Shown here: positions 60,269 through 64,000 of the stretch, piece after piece | How positions within the stretch are numbered: the stretch's first letter is position 1 | Layout of the letters: each line of letters begins with the position of its first letter | Assembly (NCBI GenBank): GCA_963809925.1 | Contig: CAWELH010000004.1 | Coordinates: 930,001 to 994,000 of the forward strand | DNA length: 64,000 bases | Source: DASQZK01 sp963809925 | GTDB lineage: Bacteria; Bacteroidota; Bacteroidia; Bacteroidales; GCA-2748055 | Reading direction: 5' to 3' | The notes under the pieces: generated by a model | Told to the model about the DNA's origin: nothing | Seen by the model: the letters and a program-made list of their open reading frames with translations, nothing else | The model's database searches: none | Made by a program: the position numbers and the translations under genes

Positions 60269-60940
60269 ATGAGCTTCATTGTTATTGAAGGACTTGACGG
60301 ATCGGGCAAATCAACCCAGATAAAAATGTTAAAGGATTCTTTTGAAGATAGGGGAATTCACTACCATTACCTACATTTTCCAAGGACCGAATCCCCTGTG
60401 TATGGTGAATTGATTGCCCGCTTTCTGCGTGGCGGGATGGGTGATATCAATGATGTCGATCCTTACCTGGTGGCTTTGATCTACGCCGGTGACAGGAATG
60501 GCGCAAAGCATTTAATAAGAGAGTGGCTGCGTGAAGAAAGTATGATCCTGGTTGACCGCTATGTGATCTCAAATATTGCCTTCCAGTGTGCCAAACTGCA
60601 AAACCCCGAAGAATCCGATAGATTAAAAAAGTGGATACTGCATCTTGAATATGAATTTAACCAACTTCCGGTTCCTGAACTGAACATCTTTCTGGATGTG
60701 CCCTTCTCCTTTACTTCTGTACAACTGAAGAATAATCGGAGCGGTGCTGAACGGGATTATCTTCAGGGGGCAAGCGACATACATGAAAATGACCTGAATT
60801 TTCAGAAGAGGGTGAGGGATATATACCTTTCGCTGGAAAATGAGATCCAGGGATACACTATTCTGAACTGTTCAGATAAAACCGGAAAGATCCTTTCGCC
60901 GGAGAAAATATTTAATCAAATCACCGAATTGATTTTTTGA
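60269..60940 (+). CDS. tmk: Thymidylate kinase
   Basis: Tmk phosphorylates dTMP to dTDP. The 223-residue P-loop kinase begins IVIEGLDGSGKSTQIKML (Walker A), with YLHFPRTESPVYG and the DRY-type VDRYVISNIAFQCAKL (base and catalytic loop), and a lid region NNRSGAERDYLQGASDIHENDLNFQ. The start codon of the next gene lies 3 bp after the stop. Context (folate and nucleotide genes nearby) fits. Confidence 0.93.
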   Translation: MSFIVIEGLDGSGKSTQIKMLKDSFEDRGIHYHYLHFPRTESPVYGELIARFLRGGMGDINDVDPYLVALIYAGDRNGAKHLIREWLREESMILVDRYVISNIAFQCAKLQNPEESDRLKKWILHLEYEFNQLPVPELNIFLDVPFSFTSVQLKNNRSGAERDYLQGASDIHENDLNFQKRVRDIYLSLENEIQGYTILNCSDKTGKILSPEKIFNQITELIF

Positions 60941-60942
60941 CC

Positions 60943-62859
60943 ATGAAAACACTCAGATCCGTCAGCCGCATTATTACTGGTGTCGTTTTTATTTTTTCGG
61001 GCTTCGTGAAAGCTGTTGATCCTCTGGGTTCGGCCTATAAATTTGCCGACTACTTCAATGCTTTTCACATCGGTTTCCTCAGTCCTGGCGCACTGCCATT
61101 GTCCATATTTCTTTCATCCACCGAACTTTTAATTGGCATAACGCTGCTTTTAGGCTTCAGGATGCGCATTGCGGCATGGATACTTCTTATATTTATGTCT
61201 TTCTTCACTCTTCTTACCTTCATCCTTGCCCTGACCAATCCGGTTACCGATTGCGGATGTTTTGGTGATGCCTTGATTCTGACGAACTGGCAGACGTTTT
61301 TCAAGAATATCGTCCTGATGGTTTTCGTTCTGGTCATTTTCACTGGCAGGAGTAAATTTACTATCGTCCGCGGTCCAACGGAAGAATGGGCCGTGATCCT
61401 TTTATTTTACTCCGGGGCTGTGATCTTTAGCCTGTACAATTACCACCATCTGCCTTTACTTGATTTCCGTCCCTATTCCGTCGGAACCAATATTAATGAT
61501 GGCATGATTATCCCGCCTGGTGCTCCGGAAGATGAGTACAAAACCGAGCTCATCTACAAAAACAAAGAAAGCGGTAAGGAATCAGTATTCACCATGGAAA
61601 ACTTTCCCAGAGATACTGTGAGCTGGCAATTTGTCGATGCCAGATCGGAACTGGTGAAAAAGGGCTACGAACCGCCGATACATAATTTTAACATCGTGGC
61701 TCCAGACGGTAACGATATCACCTCGCATATCCTCAGCGAGCCCGGATTTACTTTTATTCTAATCTCCTACGATGCGGCTGAAGCCGACACCGGAGCTATC
61801 AGGAGTGCAAACGACCTTTTTCATCTGTCACAAACAATGCCTGCCCTTGATTTTTATGCTGTTACAGCGTCAAATGAGGATGTCTTGAGTACTATTCGCC
61901 AGAATACAGGTATAGGATATGACTTCTGCCTGGCGGATGAGATCACATTGAAAACCATTGTAAGATCAAATCCCGGACTTTTACTGGTCAAGGACGGTAC
62001 AATCATAGCAAAATGGGGCAGAAAAGACTTCCCCGGTCCGGAGGATCTTAGGGCCTATTCAACGGTCTTTAGTGATTTCCCGCTTTGCCAGGGATGTATT
62101 CCGAAAGAGATCGACTCTCCTCCGTTCGGCTCGGCACAGGACAAGTTTGAAACAGTGCTGCGTTACCGGAATACTGTGACCGACAGTATTGCCTCCTTCT
62201 CCATTGAAAATTTTCCAAAGGACAAGGAAAAATGGGCTTTTGTGAATTCTGAAACAACGAAAATTCCCGGTGGGTTTAAAGCACCGTTGGAAAATCTGAA
62301 GATTAATGCGGTATATGGGATGGACCTCACGGAACTTGCACTTAATAATGAAAATATTAGTTTCCTTGCCTTCCTCCGTTCGCCTTTTGAAACCAATCCG
62401 TTACTGTTGAAAAAACTGAACGAATTCGCAGGCATGGCAGGTGAACATCTCACGGAACCTTTTGAGTTTTTTGGTCTGACTGCGCTTGGGACGGAAGAGA
62501 TTCTTCATTTTACCGACGAATTTATAAGTCCTGTTGAGTTTTATCATATACCGGCAGAAGCGTTGGATATTGTTGATTTTAAGGAAGTATTACTGATAAT
62601 GTTACGGCAGGGAAGAGTAGAAAAAGTATGGAAAGATGAGAATTTTCCGGAAACGGCGGCACTGGATAACATTGTTTCCCGTTCCCTGAAGCCCGCAGAA
62701 CAGGTGCTGATGCCGATGGTTTTGGGTCATTATCGCCAGCTGATGGAAAAACGTATGGTATTCACCCTCATCTTTATATTCTTTACTATCGTATGTCTTT
62801 TCAGGACAGTGCTAGATTCCAGATTGATAAAGAAAAAACATGGCAGGCAGGATCATTAA
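60943..62859 (+). CDS. BT_3928-type DoxX membrane protein with two thioredoxin-fold-like modules
   Basis: The 638-residue protein has an N-terminal DoxX/MauE four-helix region (FSGFVKAVDPLGSAYKFADYF and TDCGCFGDAL), then two similar soluble modules of about 210 residues each (first from about 185, second from about 395). Each starts like FxTxLxYxN, has an ENFPxD pair and then a thioredoxin-like core, but lacks CXXC. A final transmembrane helix closes the chain. The ATG at 60943 follows the tmk stop; a TTG overlapping it is less likely. The residues PFGSAQDK (394-401) between modules come from a dispersed-repeat-like DNA segment. Function is unknown; redox or envelope roles are inference. Confidence 0.8.
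   Translation: MKTLRSVSRIITGVVFIFSGFVKAVDPLGSAYKFADYFNAFHIGFLSPGALPLSIFLSSTELLIGITLLLGFRMRIAAWILLIFMSFFTLLTFILALTNPVTDCGCFGDALILTNWQTFFKNIVLMVFVLVIFTGRSKFTIVRGPTEEWAVILLFYSGAVIFSLYNYHHLPLLDFRPYSVGTNINDGMIIPPGAPEDEYKTELIYKNKESGKESVFTMENFPRDTVSWQFVDARSELVKKGYEPPIHNFNIVAPDGNDITSHILSEPGFTFILISYDAAEADTGAIRSANDLFHLSQTMPALDFYAVTASNEDVLSTIRQNTGIGYDFCLADEITLKTIVRSNPGLLLVKDGTIIAKWGRKDFPGPEDLRAYSTVFSDFPLCQGCIPKEIDSPPFGSAQDKFETVLRYRNTVTDSIASFSIENFPKDKEKWAFVNSETTKIPGGFKAPLENLKINAVYGMDLTELALNNENISFLAFLRSPFETNPLLLKKLNEFAGMAGEHLTEPFEFFGLTALGTEEILHFTDEFISPVEFYHIPAEALDIVDFKEVLLIMLRQGRVEKVWKDENFPETAALDNIVSRSLKPAEQVLMPMVLGHYRQLMEKRMVFTLIFIFFTIVCLFRTVLDSRLIKKKHGRQDH
62125..62145 (+). repeat. Dispersed short-repeat-like sequence read in frame
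   Basis: The 21-bp segment beginning TTCGGCTCGGCAC and ending GGACAAG, which encodes FGSAQDK, resembles a short repeat found at many intergenic and intragenic sites in environmental Bacteroidota genomes (from memory; not searched). Here it sits exactly at the linker of the duplicated DoxX modules. Confidence 0.45.
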
Positions 62860-63919
62860 AAAAGTGTTTTACAGCCTCCTGGTGATATGGGGCGTGATAA
62901 CCCTGGTTTTCCTGTTGTTCAATGTTCTCCCGGGCGACCCGGCGCAGATGATGCTGGGACAGCGGGCCGACCTTAAAAACACTGAAATCATACGGAAAGA
63001 ACTCGGTCTTGATCGGCCATTATACCTTCAATATTTCAGGTATCTGAATGATCTTTCTTTTGTTTCATTATACCAGGCTGGTAATCCTGAATCCTACTTT
63101 TTTCTCGATACACTGAAATACAGAAGGAGTATAACCGTTCTTTCGATGCACAACGGACTTACGCTGATCCTTAAGCCCCCCTGGCTTGGCCGGTCATTTC
63201 TAAGTGGCAGAGCGGTTGCTGACATGATATCAGAAGCGTTGCCAAACTCGCTGATCCTGGCCTTTTTTGCCATCATTCTCGCTTTCTGTGCGGGGAATGT
63301 TCTGGGTGTCATGTCGGCACTAAAAAAGGATAGCTGGTTTGACAGAACAGTCCTTGTAATCTCAACGTTCGGGATGTCACTTCCATCATTTTTCGCAGCC
63401 ATTCTTATTGCCTGGCTTTTTGCATATAAACTTGGAAGCTTTACACATCTTAATCTCACCGGTAACTTATATGAGGTGGATGATCTTGGTCGGGGAGTAC
63501 ACCTTGAGATAAAAAACCTGATCCTTCCTGCAGTGACTCTTGGAATCCGTCCTTTGTCGGTGGTCATCCAGTTGTCGAGAAATGCAATGCTCGATGTTCT
63601 GAACCAGGATTACATCAGGACAGCATTTGCAAAAGGGTTGCGTTACAGCCGTGTTGTAATTGTACATGCCTTCAGAAATTCGCTTAATCCGGTAGTGACT
63701 GCGGTAAGCGGTTGGTTTGCCGGGATGCTTGCCGGGGTGGTGTTCGTTGAATATATTTTTGGATGGCATGGTCTGGGTTATCTTATCGTTAATGCCCTGA
63801 ATTTCTATGATTTCCCCGTCGTTCTGGCAGCAGTTCTGACCATCTCCGTTGTTTTTGTCGTGGTGAATATACTGGTCGATATTATCTATGTAATCCTGGA
63901 TCCCAGGCTCCGCAAATAA
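62840..63919 (+). CDS. ABC transporter permease, DppB/OppB type
   Basis: The 359-residue permease has six hydrophobic segments and the BPD_transp_1 motif EAA-like SRNAMLDVLNQDYIRTAFAKGLRYSRVVIVHAFRNSLNPVV. It begins with the DppB-type VIWGVITLVFLLFNVLPGDPAQMMLGQR and has a periplasmic loop of about 70 residues after the first helix that is longer than usual. It imports peptides or nickel with a DppC partner, presumably encoded beyond the window. It overlaps the DoxX gene by 20 nt. The 80 bp after its stop hold no recognisable gene start. Confidence 0.9.
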   Translation: MAGRIIKKVFYSLLVIWGVITLVFLLFNVLPGDPAQMMLGQRADLKNTEIIRKELGLDRPLYLQYFRYLNDLSFVSLYQAGNPESYFFLDTLKYRRSITVLSMHNGLTLILKPPWLGRSFLSGRAVADMISEALPNSLILAFFAIILAFCAGNVLGVMSALKKDSWFDRTVLVISTFGMSLPSFFAAILIAWLFAYKLGSFTHLNLTGNLYEVDDLGRGVHLEIKNLILPAVTLGIRPLSVVIQLSRNAMLDVLNQDYIRTAFAKGLRYSRVVIVHAFRNSLNPVVTAVSGWFAGMLAGVVFVEYIFGWHGLGYLIVNALNFYDFPVVLAAVLTISVVFVVVNILVDIIYVILDPRLRK

Positions 63920-64000
63920 TCATTAGATGGTTTCTTCGTTATTATTATACTAATTTTTTTATTGCTAGCTTCTTCTTTGCTACTTTTGGGGTTCTGTTGA

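Overview
The window reads as a chromosomal segment of a Bacteroidota bacterium, probably an anaerobic member of the class Bacteroidia. The main signs are a gliding-motility-associated protein with a type-B type IX secretion (T9SS) C-terminal domain, a PorE-like TPR/PD40/OmpA protein, a DUF6702 protein, a BT_3928-type DoxX protein, a serC-serA-DUF1015 operon, start regions that mostly lack Shine-Dalgarno sequences, and several matches to the Bacteroidota -7 box TAnnTTTG. The order or family cannot be fixed from the sequence alone. Coding density is high. I see no rRNA, tRNA, CRISPR array, insertion sequence or prophage.

Layout. 1-4.2 kb: the 3' end of a RecD-like helicase, two tandem paralogous outer-membrane proteins of unknown function and a YjbQ protein. 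4.4-10.9 kb (minus): a nucleotide-sugar operon ugd-uxs-rfbA-rfbC-rfbD-pgm, making UDP-glucuronate, UDP-xylose and most of the dTDP-rhamnose route; rfbB is absent here. 11.3-16.5 kb (plus): rpsA with a long acidic N-terminus, a STAS protein, rnz and guaA. 16.8-20.6 kb: S41 protease, pnuC, an NadR-type ribosylnicotinamide kinase and an RlmL-like methyltransferase with overlapping ends. 20.9-26.7 kb: a SiaB/SiaC kinase-substrate pair, a convergent ABCG-like transporter with extra N-terminal domains, and a two-lobed aspartyl protease with PDZ. 27.3-35.4 kb: clpB, an HPt-STAS pair, a TPR gene coupled to a PorE-like gene, and an M14 carboxypeptidase.

35.5-40.9 kb: gcvT, an orphan comB, and serC-serA-DUF1015, that is, one-carbon and serine metabolism. 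41-45.2 kb: a DUF1080 lipoprotein, a block of intergenic repeats, mdh, a YggS protein and a dihydroorotate dehydrogenase-like protein. 45.2-51 kb: a tightly overlapped minus-strand operon DUF6702 - T9SS cargo - TPR - HEAT-like, divergent from HupE/UreJ. 51.1-56.7 kb: xerD, ppdK and pckA, the last two forming a phosphoenolpyruvate node. 57-64 kb: plsY, an MscS channel, the c-di-AMP synthase cdaA, folP, tmk, an unusual duplicated DoxX protein and an oligopeptide ABC permease that runs to the window end.

The most interesting material is: the SiaB/SiaC pair with a residue at the known phospho-threonine position; the serine operon, whose SerA lacks the usual catalytic His and whose DUF1015 protein has a DGHHR motif; the DUF6702/T9SS-cargo/TPR/HEAT operon; the cdaA-mscS pairing; a short dispersed-repeat-like sequence read in frame inside the DoxX gene; a modular intergenic repeat block near 42 kb; and a long near-perfect hairpin near 56.8 kb.
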